The notes under the pieces: generated by a model
The model's input: only the letters and a program-made list of their open reading frames with translations
Told to the model about the DNA's origin: nothing
Databases searched by the model: none
Program-made: the position numbers and the translations under genes
Shown: positions 44,224-52,498 of the stretch, piece after piece
Layout: every line of letters begins with the position of its first letter
Position numbering within the stretch: the stretch's first letter is position 1
Origin: an uncultured Clostridia bacterium
GTDB lineage: Bacteria > Bacillota > Clostridia > Oscillospirales > Acutalibacteraceae
Direction: 5' to 3'
Length of the DNA stretch: 55,202 bases
Assembly: GCA_944380845.1 (NCBI GenBank)
Contig: CALWIU010000010.1
Location: 1-55,202, forward strand

Positions 44224-45633
44224 TTATTCTTTGCCGCTCCAACAATAAGTACAGAGCTTTTCTTCCGGCAAACCGGTCGCTTTTACCAGATCATCCAAAC
44301 GGTGATACCGCAGAGAAGTAAAATGCAGTTTTTTCCCGATGGCGGCAACCATGTTATTGTATTTTTCACTATCGGGATCGGCATATTCCCGCAAAGTGGC
44401 TTCATCCGGCTCGCCGCCCTCAAGTTCCACGATCACGCGGCGGGCAATTAATTCCATTTCCGATGTGGAACGAGAAAAATTCAAGTACTTACAGCCAAAG
44501 AGCAGAGGCGGACAGGCCGGGCGGATATGCACTTCCCTTGCGCCGCTTTCGTACAAAAATTCGGTCGTTTCCCGAAGCTGTGTGCCGCGCACAATGGAAT
44601 CATCAATAAGCAAAAGGCTTTTATCCTCAATCAGATCATGAATCGGAATCAGTTTCATTTTCGCTATCAGATCGCGTTTTTTCTGGGTCGTTGGCATAAA
44701 AGAACGCGGCCAGGTGGGGGTGTACTTGACAAAGGGACGGGCAAAGGGGATCCCCGACTCATTCGCATAGCCAATGGCATGCGCCGTGCCGGAATCCGGA
44801 ACACCAGCGACAAGATCGGGTTTTGCGTCATCCCGCTGCGCCAGCAGATGCCCGCATTGGTTGCGCATTTTTTCCACATTCAGTCCTTCATAGCTCGAAG
44901 ACGGATAGCCGTAATAGACCCACAAAAAAGTACAGATTTTCATCTGATCGCCCGGCTCAACTAATGTTTTGACGCCGTTTGCCGCATCCATAACTACAAC
45001 TTCTCCGGGACCGAGCTCTTTAACATCTTTATAGCCAAGATTGAAATAAGCAAAATTTTCAAAGCTCGCGCAATAGGCGTCTTCTTTTTTGCCGATCACA
45101 ATCGGGGTTCTGCCTAAACGGTCCCGCGCAGCATAGATTCCCCTCGGGGTCAGAATCAGCATACTCAAGGAACCATCCACTATTTGCTGTGCATAGCGAA
45201 TGCCCTCAATAAAATTATCCTTTTGATTGATGATGGCACCGACAAGTTCCGTCTGGTTGATCTCGCCATTGCTCATTTCAAAGAAATGCGTTTTTCCGCG
45301 AATGATTTCACTGACGATTTGATCGGCGTTGTTGATTTTTCCGATGGTTGTAATGGCAAAGGTGCCATGATGGGAGCGCATTAAAATCGGCTGCGCCTCA
45401 AAATCGGAAATACAGCCAATCCCCATCTTGCCGCGCATTTCGTTGGATTCAGACTGAAACTTGGTCCGAAAGGGCGCATTTTCAATGTTATGAATTGCCC
45501 GTTCAAAGCCGTTTTCCGGATCATAGACCGCAAGCCCGGCGCGCCGCGTTCCCAGATGCGAATGATAATCTGTACCGAAAAACAAATCAAAAACACAATC
45601 CTCTTTTGAAACGACCCCGAAAAATCCACCCAT
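44224..45633 (-). CDS. PurF-like phosphoribosyltransferase with degenerate glutaminase domain
   Basis: 469 residues with the PurF two-domain layout. The N-terminal nucleophile Cys is absent: the start reads MGGFFGVVS, and an in-frame TGA lies 12 nt upstream, so no propeptide can supply it. The other glutaminase landmarks are also lost (RYST-like region reads GCISDFEAQ, HNGN-like region reads TIGKINN). The PRPP-binding loop LLLIDDSIVRGTQ is intact. Four cysteines matching the Fe-S ligands of Bacillus PurF are kept (ICTFLW, FGCKYL, CTYCW). It may use free ammonia or be a regulator or partner; the product is unproven. Confidence 0.86.
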   Translation of the reverse strand: MGGFFGVVSKEDCVFDLFFGTDYHSHLGTRRAGLAVYDPENGFERAIHNIENAPFRTKFQSESNEMRGKMGIGCISDFEAQPILMRSHHGTFAITTIGKINNADQIVSEIIRGKTHFFEMSNGEINQTELVGAIINQKDNFIEGIRYAQQIVDGSLSMLILTPRGIYAARDRLGRTPIVIGKKEDAYCASFENFAYFNLGYKDVKELGPGEVVVMDAANGVKTLVEPGDQMKICTFLWVYYGYPSSSYEGLNVEKMRNQCGHLLAQRDDAKPDLVAGVPDSGTAHAIGYANESGIPFARPFVKYTPTWPRSFMPTTQKKRDLIAKMKLIPIHDLIEDKSLLLIDDSIVRGTQLRETTEFLYESGAREVHIRPACPPLLFGCKYLNFSRSTSEMELIARRVIVELEGGEPDEATLREYADPDSEKYNNMVAAIGKKLHFTSLRYHRLDDLVKATGLPEEKLCTYCWSGKE

Positions 45634-45790
45634 AGTAAGACCTCACAATGAAAAAATAACATATTCAGTATAGCAGAGATTCATGAACAAAAAAAGTGAT
45701 TTTGCAAAAATCCGCGAAATAAATCATAATTTATCAAAAAACAAAAAATGCTTCCAAATAGCAGGAATACTTCTTTTTCTTGCTTGCCCC

Positions 45791-45819
45791 TTGTTATTCC
45801 GGTAAAACTCTGTTAAGAT
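45791..45819 (+). promoter_or_regulatory. Putative promoter of the MATE gene
   Basis: TTGTTA, 17-nt spacer, TAAGAT, 40 nt before the ATG. Confidence 0.55.
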
Positions 45820-45859
45820 AAGTAACAGCATTTTGATAATCTGAAAAAGGGGACGCCTT

Positions 45860-47215
45860 ATGGCAAATACATCCACCGATTCAACAGGCAGCATTGCCCG
45901 GCAATTGATTCGTTTTAGCCTGCCACTGATTTTCAGCGGCATTTTACAACAGCTTTACAGCTGGGGGGACGCTTTTATCGTCGGCAATACGGACGGGGAA
46001 ACAGCGTTGGCTGCCATTGGCTCAACAACAACGGCAGTCAATTTTTATATCACGACAATTACCGGATTTACGCTCGGCCTTGCCATCCTGTTTGCCCAAA
46101 ATTACGGCGGCAGAAATTATTCGGTTATTCCCAAACTTCTTTCGACCTTTTCGCTGACCATGGGCGGCGCCTTTCTGATCCTTGCAATCGTGGGCATTGT
46201 TTTCACGCCGCAATTCCTTCTTTTGCTGCATACCACAAAAGAAACGATCGACCTTGCCGTGTCCTATTTACAGGTAGTGCTTTGCGGAATTCCCTTCCTT
46301 GCTGTTTACAATGTATATTCCGCAGCGCTGCGCGGACTTGGAAACAGCCGCGCCCCGTTTTATTCCGTGTTGCTTTCTTCGATTGCCAATGTGATATTGG
46401 ATATCCTTTTTGTTGCCTGTTTTCATTGGGGCGTTACCGGCGCAGCACTGGCAACGGTTTTTTCTCAAGCGGCTATGACTGTTTATTTGCTGGCATACAG
46501 CATCAAAAAGTATTCCCTTCTGCGCTTTTCGCTGAACCGCAGCATTCTTGACCGTTCGTTGTGGGTTCAAGGCTGCCGGTTCGGTCTGCCGCCGATGATC
46601 CAGTCATCTGTCAGTGCATTTGGCAGCCTGATTTTGCAGAATTTTATGAACGGGTTCGGCACAGCCACCGTTGCCGCCATTACAACTGCCTATCGCGTTG
46701 ACTCCATCGTCATGATACCGATTGTAAATCTTTCTTCCGGCATTTCCACCCTAAGCGCCCAGTACCGCGGCGGAGATGAAAGAAAGAAAGCAAAGCGGGT
46801 TTTTCTCGCAGGACTTCTACTGATGGCAGGCGTGTCTCTCCTATTGACCTTTACGGTTATTCCAACAGGAGGAAAATTGATTTCGCTATTCGGCGCCGGA
46901 CAGGAAGCCGTCAAGATTGGCAGCGACTTTTTTCGACGGATCGCAGTATTCTATCTGGTTTTTGGGGCGGCAAACGCCATACGAGGCTATCTTGAAGGGA
47001 TGAGCTTTGTCAATTTTTCAAGCTTTGCGGGAATTTTTTCCCTTGTATGCCGAATTATTGCTTCATATGCAATGAAACCCTTCTTCGGCAATATGGTTAT
47101 TGCATGGGCGGAAGTTTTCAGCTGGCTTGTGCTTTTGCTGTTATACACCTTTCGCGTTATTCTGTTTTTCATCCAGTCGCGAAAGCAGGCATGGATCGGC
47201 GCTGATAATGAATGA
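45860..47215 (+). CDS. MATE family efflux transporter
   Basis: 451 residues with about twelve membrane helices in two homologous halves. Typical features are IRFSLPLIFSGILQQLYSWGDAFIVGNTDGETALAAIGSTT at the N-terminus, YNVYSAALRGLGNSRAPFYSVLLSSIANVILDILFV and the second MatE half after residue 235. Such proteins export drugs or metabolites with Na+ or H+. The SD is AGGGG. No regulator is adjacent, so the substrate cannot be inferred. Confidence 0.94.
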   Translation: MANTSTDSTGSIARQLIRFSLPLIFSGILQQLYSWGDAFIVGNTDGETALAAIGSTTTAVNFYITTITGFTLGLAILFAQNYGGRNYSVIPKLLSTFSLTMGGAFLILAIVGIVFTPQFLLLLHTTKETIDLAVSYLQVVLCGIPFLAVYNVYSAALRGLGNSRAPFYSVLLSSIANVILDILFVACFHWGVTGAALATVFSQAAMTVYLLAYSIKKYSLLRFSLNRSILDRSLWVQGCRFGLPPMIQSSVSAFGSLILQNFMNGFGTATVAAITTAYRVDSIVMIPIVNLSSGISTLSAQYRGGDERKKAKRVFLAGLLLMAGVSLLLTFTVIPTGGKLISLFGAGQEAVKIGSDFFRRIAVFYLVFGAANAIRGYLEGMSFVNFSSFAGIFSLVCRIIASYAMKPFFGNMVIAWAEVFSWLVLLLLYTFRVILFFIQSRKQAWIGADNE

Positions 47216-47251
47216 AAATCTGGTGCTTTTTGTATAAAATTAAATTTTCGC

Positions 47252-47280
47252 TTGCATATACCTTAGCGATTTGTTATACT
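47252..47280 (+). promoter_or_regulatory. Promoter of the GtrA-like gene
   Basis: TTGCAT, 17-nt spacer, TATACT, 56 nt before the ATG. Confidence 0.75.
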
Positions 47281-47293
47281 AAATAGGATAAAA

Positions 47294-47313
47294 TTGACGC
47301 AGAAATGTGTCAA
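47294..47313 (+). promoter_or_regulatory. 5'-end GNRA-tetraloop hairpin in the GtrA-like mRNA leader
   Basis: 8-bp stem TTGACGCA / TGTGTCAA (one G-U) capped by GAAA. It begins about 7 nt after the predicted transcription start and ends before the SD; it could protect the mRNA 5' end. Confidence 0.55.
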
Positions 47314-47336
47314 ATTATGGTAAGGAGTCAAACATA

Positions 47337-47993
47337 ATGGCAGAAGAAAAGAAAAAATTCAGTCTCAGCAGCATTGACAATGCCGCTGAGGAAAAGGGTT
47401 CTTTCATGAAAACCCTTTGGCAGATCCTGAAATTCCTTGTTGTTTCCGGTCTTGTTACCATCATTCAACTGGTGTTGGCCAATGTTCTTCCGTTGATATT
47501 TGATGGGTTAACCGCGACTCTCCCCGGTTTCCTTCAGGGCATTTTCGCACCCAATACGATTTTTGATGCCACCACAGCCGAGGGGCTTGAACAAATCGGA
47601 AAATATGTGGTCGGCGGCACCATTGAAAACGGTGTTGTCGTTGGCGGCGTGGTCACCTGGGGTTATCTGCTTCCGTTCTTCCTGTCCAACTTGATCGCCA
47701 ATATTTACGGATTCTGGCAGAACAAGAAAACCACTTTCAAATCTGATGCCCCGTGGTACAATTTTGCTATTTACATTATTTTGATGATTGCTTTGATCCT
47801 TTTCTCTACCTGGCTTCAAGGTTGGATCGTTGGTCTGATCGCGAAGGTTGAATGGACATGGCTTCAGGGATTGGCAAGAACCATAGCTGCCCTTGCATCC
47901 GGACTGGTGCAGATGCTGGTACTCTTCCCGATGGAAAAATTCGTTCTTCTGAAAGAAAAGAAGGATGAAAAAGAGCCCAAAGCTGCAAAATAA
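47337..47993 (+). CDS. GtrA-like multi-span membrane protein
   Basis: 218 residues. About four membrane helices are visible (ILKFLVVSGLVTIIQLVLANVLPLIF, WGYLLPFFLSNLIANIYGFW, FAIYIILMIALILFSTWLQGW, LARTIAALASGLVQMLVLFPMEKFVLL). The pattern FLVVSGLVTxxQ, NLIANIYGFWQNKKTTFKS, then a late helix ending EKFVL, matches the GtrA family (flippase or polysaccharide-related). The insertion after helix 1 is longer than usual and the C-terminal tail is lysine/glutamate-rich. SD AAGGAG. I do not know its partner. Confidence 0.82.
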   Translation: MAEEKKKFSLSSIDNAAEEKGSFMKTLWQILKFLVVSGLVTIIQLVLANVLPLIFDGLTATLPGFLQGIFAPNTIFDATTAEGLEQIGKYVVGGTIENGVVVGGVVTWGYLLPFFLSNLIANIYGFWQNKKTTFKSDAPWYNFAIYIILMIALILFSTWLQGWIVGLIAKVEWTWLQGLARTIAALASGLVQMLVLFPMEKFVLLKEKKDEKEPKAAK

Positions 47994-48007
47994 TTGCTAT
48001 CATAAAG

Positions 48008-48051
48008 GCCTGCAAAAAAGGTTCGCACGGATCTTTTTTGCAGGCTTTTTT
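48008..48051 (+). terminator. Terminator after the GtrA-like gene
   Basis: 13-bp stem GCCTGCAAAAAAG / CTTTTTTGCAGGC, 12-nt loop, then seven T. Confidence 0.93.
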
Positions 48052-48073
48052 TGGATTTCAAAAGATTAGACAA

Positions 48074-48109
48074 AAAAACGGACAGAAACAGAAGCTCCTG
48101 TCCGTTTTT
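48074..48109 (-). terminator. Terminator after the 39-residue peptide gene
   Basis: Stem AAACGGACAG / CTGTCCGTTT, 12-nt loop, minus-strand T-run of seven; A/T symmetry means it could act in both directions. Confidence 0.9.
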
Positions 48110-48122
48110 CAGTATCTGTTTC

Positions 48123-48242
48123 TTACGCGTTCGTGTCAAGATAACCTTCCAGTTTGCTGAGGGGCTCATCGAGGAAGCCGAACTTAAACAGGGAGATCAA
48201 AATCTTGATGATCGCAACAAGCATTTTAATTAATGTTACCAT
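48123..48242 (-). CDS. 39-residue hydrophobic peptide, function unknown
   Basis: A complete small gene unit: exact consensus promoter (48276-48304), short leader, AGGAGG SD, ATG at 48242, 39 codons and a strong terminator. The first 22 residues (MVTLIKMLVAIIKILISLFKFG) are hydrophobic, with lysines at 6, 13 and 20, exactly seven apart, so a helix would carry one charged stripe. The polar tail is FLDEPLSKLEGYLDTNA. It could be a membrane-acting peptide, a type I toxin-like protein, a leaderless bacteriocin-like peptide or a small membrane-protein partner. No immunity gene or antisense promoter is obvious; I do not recognise a family. Confidence 0.8.
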   Translation of the reverse strand: MVTLIKMLVAIIKILISLFKFGFLDEPLSKLEGYLDTNA

Positions 48243-48275
48243 TGGTATCGCCTCCTGTATTTTGATTATAACTTT

Positions 48276-48304
48276 ATTATACCCATCTTCACGACATTTG
48301 TCAA
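48276..48304 (-). promoter_or_regulatory. Consensus sigma-A promoter of the 39-residue peptide gene
   Basis: Minus strand TTGACA, 17-nt spacer, TATAAT: exact consensus, 34 nt before the ATG. Confidence 0.92.
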
Positions 48305-48378
48305 TGCCTGCCTTCACATTTTTTTCAAAAAACGCTAAGGATACAGCCATAAAATTTATACAAACTTTTTATAAATAA

Positions 48379-48407
48379 TTGACAGATATTTGTTTGCATG
48401 ATACAAT
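48379..48407 (+). promoter_or_regulatory. Promoter of the GH16 gene
   Basis: TTGACA, 17-nt spacer, TACAAT, 25 nt before the ATG at 48432. Confidence 0.85.
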
Positions 48408-48431
48408 AAAAAAAACAAGAGGTGTGAAGAT

Positions 48432-49298
48432 ATGAGCGTCATTGTTAAAATTTTTTCCTTTTTCCTTGCGCTGTTTTCCCTGTTTACTTCTCTGGTGAAT
48501 GGGACATATCATCGGGAGGAAAGTACGATGGATGATTTTGAACTGGTTTGGTCGGATGAGTTTGACGGGGATACACTGGATACAAGCAAATGGAGCACCC
48601 GGCAGGCAACCGAGATACGCCGCGGCGGGTATTGGAACGGCGACTTGCTGGAAGTGAAGGACGGCCATTTGGTCATTTACTCCAAATATCTCGAAAACGG
48701 CGTACAGGAGGGCGACCCCGCCGGCTGGTATACGGCGCAGGTCAGCAGCCGGGGGCTTTATGAGCAGACCTATGGCTATTTTGAAGTGCGCTGCATTTTG
48801 CCCGAGGGCTACGGCCAGTGGGCGGCGTTTTGGATGAACAGCCCCGCCATGGGCAACTCGACCTATATCGACAGCCGAAAAGGCGCGGAAATTGATATTT
48901 TTGAGTCCGCCTATTTCGGCACGGACAATCCAGATAGGGTATCCAGCGCCGTACATTTCGGCGGCTATGGCATCGCGCTGACTTCCATCTCCCCCATCTA
49001 TACCGGTGGTGTACACCCGGTGGATCCGTACCACAGCTTTAACACCTATGGGCTGGAGTGGAATGAAAGCGAATACATCTTCTATATCAACGGCGAGGTG
49101 GCAGCCAGAACCAGCCGGTTCCAGGTTATGCCCTCCCAGACGCCGGAATATCTGATTCTTTCGGTGGAGATGTCCGGCGCAAACGGTGTACCCGCCGATT
49201 TTGGCACCGACTGGGCGCCCGGCAGTATAGAGGACAACGGCAGGGATTTTGTCAGCGAATTTGTCATTGACTATGTGCGCTGCTATCAGTACAAATAA
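48432..49298 (+). CDS. Glycoside hydrolase family 16 (beta-glucanase type)
   Basis: 288 residues from the ATG at 48432 (SD AGAGGTG). A signal peptide-like segment (VIVKIFSFFLALFSLFTSLV) precedes a GH16 domain starting FELVWSDEFDGDTLDTSKW. The catalytic motif EIDIFE (ExDxxE) is intact after GQWAAFWMNSP. Substrates could be laminarin- or lichenan-type glucans. A second ATG at 48528 has a better SD (GGAGG, 8-nt spacing) and would give a cytoplasmic form. Base composition changes near this point: the downstream part is GC-richer and uses more GC-ending codons than neighbours, suggesting acquisition by transfer. Confidence 0.93.
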   Translation: MSVIVKIFSFFLALFSLFTSLVNGTYHREESTMDDFELVWSDEFDGDTLDTSKWSTRQATEIRRGGYWNGDLLEVKDGHLVIYSKYLENGVQEGDPAGWYTAQVSSRGLYEQTYGYFEVRCILPEGYGQWAAFWMNSPAMGNSTYIDSRKGAEIDIFESAYFGTDNPDRVSSAVHFGGYGIALTSISPIYTGGVHPVDPYHSFNTYGLEWNESEYIFYINGEVAARTSRFQVMPSQTPEYLILSVEMSGANGVPADFGTDWAPGSIEDNGRDFVSEFVIDYVRCYQYK

Positions 49299-49320
49299 AG
49301 CGATACGATAACTAAGAAAA

Positions 49321-49352
49321 AGCGAAGCGGTTGATTCCGGCTTCGCTTTTTT
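49321..49352. terminator. Bidirectional terminator between GH16 and the ECF operon
   Basis: Stem AGCGAAGC / GCTTCGCT with an 11-nt loop, an A-run before it and T6 after. Confidence 0.85.
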
Positions 49353-49357
49353 ACTAT

Positions 49358-50086
49358 TCAAATATTCTCTTTGTGCGCCGGTGAGGGAGGAGGCGGGGCG
49401 GCAATGTATTTGGTCTGCATACGGCGGATAATCCGGCACCAGGGACGGTACAGTAGAAGAAGAAACAGCACCGTTGAAAGCGCATGAATCAGAGTGAAAG
49501 GCAACCCTGCACCATAAGTAGCCATCGCCGCACCCGGCGTCAATGGGGAAACAAAACCAATAATTGTCCAGCTATCCAGAAGGAATCCATAGATCAGACA
49601 GGACAAGAATCCCCACACTAAGACGCCTGCTTTTCTGCGCAAGAAGCCTGCCTGCGTCAAAATACCGGACAAATAGCCAACAAGTCCCCACGCAAACATT
49701 TGCCACGGCGTCCAAGCGCCCTGCCCGAAAAAAAGATTGGACGCCAGCGCTGCCAGCGCGCCGCACAAGAAACCCTGTGAGCGTCCCAGCGTTATACCCG
49801 CCAGAATCACCACGCCTGTTACGGGTTTAAAATTGGGCGTAGCAGCAAAAAGGATCCTGCCGACAGCGGCAACAGAAGCAAGAATGATCGGGGGCATCAA
49901 CTGAGGCGCTGTCGGTTTTTGGTTTTCAAAAGAAAGCAGAAAAGGGATGCAAGCCAAAACGGCGCCCATAAATGTTAACAGCGCCTTTCTCGGAAAATCA
50001 AAAACGGCACAAAAAACCAGCAGTGCCGGCAAAAAAAGGAGCGAAACGATCTCAAAAAACAACAATTGACCAGATCTTTTATTCAC
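49358..50086 (-). CDS. ECF transporter S component, probably for cobalamin
   Basis: 242 residues with about six membrane helices. The motif SNLFFGQGAWTPWQMFAWGLVGYLSG is typical of a group of predicted corrinoid-type S components, which bind substrate in the membrane. The start is GTG at 50086 behind GGGGGAGG, overlapping the ecfA stop by 8 nt. It is the last gene of the riboswitch operon. Cobalamin specificity is inferred from the B12 riboswitch and the DUF4430 protein, not from substrate residues. Confidence 0.88.
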   Translation of the reverse strand: MNKRSGQLLFFEIVSLLFLPALLVFCAVFDFPRKALLTFMGAVLACIPFLLSFENQKPTAPQLMPPIILASVAAVGRILFAATPNFKPVTGVVILAGITLGRSQGFLCGALAALASNLFFGQGAWTPWQMFAWGLVGYLSGILTQAGFLRRKAGVLVWGFLSCLIYGFLLDSWTIIGFVSPLTPGAAMATYGAGLPFTLIHALSTVLFLLLLYRPWCRIIRRMQTKYIAAPPPPSPAHKENI

Positions 50087-51656
50087 GGCTGCTGACCTCC
50101 CCCGGGGAAATGGCCGCCGTTTGCCAAGTTGCGGTCAGACGGGCAGAAGCCGTGGTAAAAAAGCGATTTTCCAATAAAAATTCTCGTATGCTTTGACGAG
50201 GAAGCGTCTGTCCACGGGAAACCATTGTCACCGTATCGGCTGTTTCTGCTGCGAAAGCAAGATCGTGAGTAATCAGCACCACTGCTTTTCCGTTTCTGAC
50301 AAGAGAATGGCAAAGACGGGTCATTTCGCGTTTGCCTTCCGCATCAAGCCCATTAACCGGTTCATCCAGTAAAAGCACCTGTGCACCCGTAAGAAGCAAT
50401 TTGGCAAGCGCCGCTTTCTGCGTCTCACCGCCGCTTAAATCATAAGGATGACGATTGGCACAGACCGTTAAATCCATCTGCTCCAATATCTGTTTCACAT
50501 CGGATTCATCATAGGAAAAACGGTCGGAAAACTCCATGAGATCTGAAAAAAGCGTGTCTCTTACAAACAGCAGCCGGGCATCCTGAGGCAAAAGTGCACA
50601 GCGCACCCCCTTTGCTTTTTGGATAGAACCCCGTGCAGGCCGAATCGCACCGCCCAACAGAGAAAGCAGTGTCGACTTCCCTTCTCCGTTGCCGCCTACC
50701 AGTGCATGAACTTCGCCGGCAAAAACATCCAGACTTGCACCGCGAATAACAGGCTGGTCTTTCTTATGGTACGCGAACCACAATTCGCGCGCTTGAAGGA
50801 GCCTGCCAGACGGCCGATTGCTTTGTCTTGGGGTAACAACGGCTCGATCTTTATAATGTTCCAGTGCTTTTTTCCCGGCAGCTACCGTTAACGGCAAAGG
50901 CTTTGGTGTGTTCAATTGATAAGCAATTTGCGCACTTTCCGGAAGCGAAGGAGCAAGCAAAGGATGATTTTCCGACAGATAATCGCAAAACGCCGGTGCA
51001 TCTCCGTCAAAAGACAGGCTGCCGTTTTCCAAAAACAGCACCCTGTCACAGTCACACAGAAGACTTTCCGTACGGTGCTCGCTCAACAGGATCGTGATGC
51101 CTGTTTGCTGATGGATGCGGCGCAAAACAGCAAGAAACGATTCCGCAGCGATCGGATCCAGGCGTGCGATCGGTTCATCCAGCAATAAAAGTTTTGGCGA
51201 CAGGCAAAGTGCAGCGCACAAATTACATACTTGTTTTTGTCCGCCGGACAGCTCATGTATTTTCTGATCTAAAATTTCATTCAGGCCAAAATAATCTGCC
51301 GTTTCCGCAATTCTGCGGCGAATTCTTCCTTCATCAAGCTCTGTGTTTTCCAGCCCAAACGATAATTCCCGGTATACGGTATCGGCGACCATCTGTGCGT
51401 CCGGATTTTGCGACACATAACCAACAAAATCAAAAGCCCCTTCCTCATTGCCGAACAAGCGAATAGATCCGCTTTTACTGCCAGCCGGAGCGATCTCCGG
51501 CTTTAAAAGAGAAAGCAATGTCGTTTTTCCGCTGCCGCTTGCACCGAAAAGCAAAACGAACTCCCCCTCTTCTATGCAGCAGCTTACTTCATGAAGAGCA
51601 GGTGATTTTGACAAAGCATATTGAAAGGACAGATTTTTTATTTCCACAGCAGACAT
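50079..51656 (-). CDS. Fused two-domain ECF transporter ATPase (EcfA1-A2)
   Basis: 525 residues containing two ABC ATPase domains. First domain: GASGSGKTT, ELSGGQKQ, LLLLDEPIARLDP. Second domain (from about 285): GGNGEGKST, DLSGGETQ, VLLLDEPVNGLDA. Together they would form the EcfA:EcfA' pair that powers the EcfT/S module. I chose the ATG at 51656 (MSAVEIKNLSF), with AAAGGA 9 nt upstream. It overlaps the end of ecfT by 19 nt and the start of the S component by 8 nt, so the genes are tightly coupled. Confidence 0.95.
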   Translation of the reverse strand: MSAVEIKNLSFQYALSKSPALHEVSCCIEEGEFVLLFGASGSGKTTLLSLLKPEIAPAGSKSGSIRLFGNEEGAFDFVGYVSQNPDAQMVADTVYRELSFGLENTELDEGRIRRRIAETADYFGLNEILDQKIHELSGGQKQVCNLCAALCLSPKLLLLDEPIARLDPIAAESFLAVLRRIHQQTGITILLSEHRTESLLCDCDRVLFLENGSLSFDGDAPAFCDYLSENHPLLAPSLPESAQIAYQLNTPKPLPLTVAAGKKALEHYKDRAVVTPRQSNRPSGRLLQARELWFAYHKKDQPVIRGASLDVFAGEVHALVGGNGEGKSTLLSLLGGAIRPARGSIQKAKGVRCALLPQDARLLFVRDTLFSDLMEFSDRFSYDESDVKQILEQMDLTVCANRHPYDLSGGETQKAALAKLLLTGAQVLLLDEPVNGLDAEGKREMTRLCHSLVRNGKAVVLITHDLAFAAETADTVTMVSRGQTLPRQSIREFLLENRFFTTASARLTATWQTAAISPGEVSSRE

Positions 51657-52498
51657 TTTATCGCGTCCTTTCCATCGCAAAGAATCGGCAGCAGCAGCAA
51701 AGCCGCTAAAAAGCCAGCAGAAATGGGAGTAACCGGCGGGATCGATACATAAGGGTAAAAGATAAAAGATCCGCCTGCAAACAGCAACACCGCATTGATT
51801 ATCAAAAGGGAAAGGATGACGATCGTCAGGAAACGATCAGACGCCGTCATCTTTTGTGGTTTTCTTCTTTTCATTCCGCTTCGATACCCGCGCGCCATCA
51901 TGCTTTTGGCTGTCAGAATCGAATCTTCCAAACTTTTTTCCAAAACAACCGTTGCGGTTCGCAGGGATAAACGAATGGTTTCTATTCTCTTGTTTTCCAA
52001 CCCGCAAAGCGCTTTCTGCGTACGATCGACTTCCGCTGCTGTTCGGATCAGATCGGGGATATAGCGCAGGATCATCACAAGGCTCAGGGTAGTTGTCGGC
52101 AAAAACCCTGAAAAAACACCGAGCAGCTTTTCGCTAAGAGACAAATCATTCCAGTGAAAAAACCAAATCAAAACGGAAGAAAGCATCAAGCCGTTTGACA
52201 AGCCGTAAAGGACAGATTCAGCGGTAATGCTTCTGCCAAAGACGACAAACAGAACCGTTAATCCGCCGGTATTCACCAAAGGGTTGATGAACATCAAAAG
52301 CAAAAGCGCCGGGACGGACACGGCGACGGATGCCGCGAACGCTTTTTTTCCACCGGTATAAAGGCGGCTGAGCAGTGCCGCCGCACAGGATACGCCGGAT
52401 AAAATCGGCCCGCTGACTGACATGGAGAAAATCAGCACCGAAAAAACATACAACAGCACTGTCCGGTCATTCCGTTGATAAAAAAAGTCTCGGATCAA
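51638..52498 (-). CDS. ECF transporter transmembrane component EcfT
   Basis: About 286 residues with membrane helices at both ends and a cytoplasmic helical region carrying the ARG coupling motif (SMMARGYRSGMKRR). I chose a TTG start at 52498, whose last bases overlap the DUF4430 stop (TTGA). An ATG at 52537 would overlap the upstream gene by 43 nt and add 13 residues (MGLYAGWRQGCDE). The family start cannot be decided without alignment. It links the two ATPase domains to the S component. Confidence 0.88.
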   Translation of the reverse strand: MIRDFFYQRNDRTVLLYVFSVLIFSMSVSGPILSGVSCAAALLSRLYTGGKKAFAASVAVSVPALLLLMFINPLVNTGGLTVLFVVFGRSITAESVLYGLSNGLMLSSVLIWFFHWNDLSLSEKLLGVFSGFLPTTTLSLVMILRYIPDLIRTAAEVDRTQKALCGLENKRIETIRLSLRTATVVLEKSLEDSILTAKSMMARGYRSGMKRRKPQKMTASDRFLTIVILSLLIINAVLLFAGGSFIFYPYVSIPPVTPISAGFLAALLLLPILCDGKDAIKCLLWK

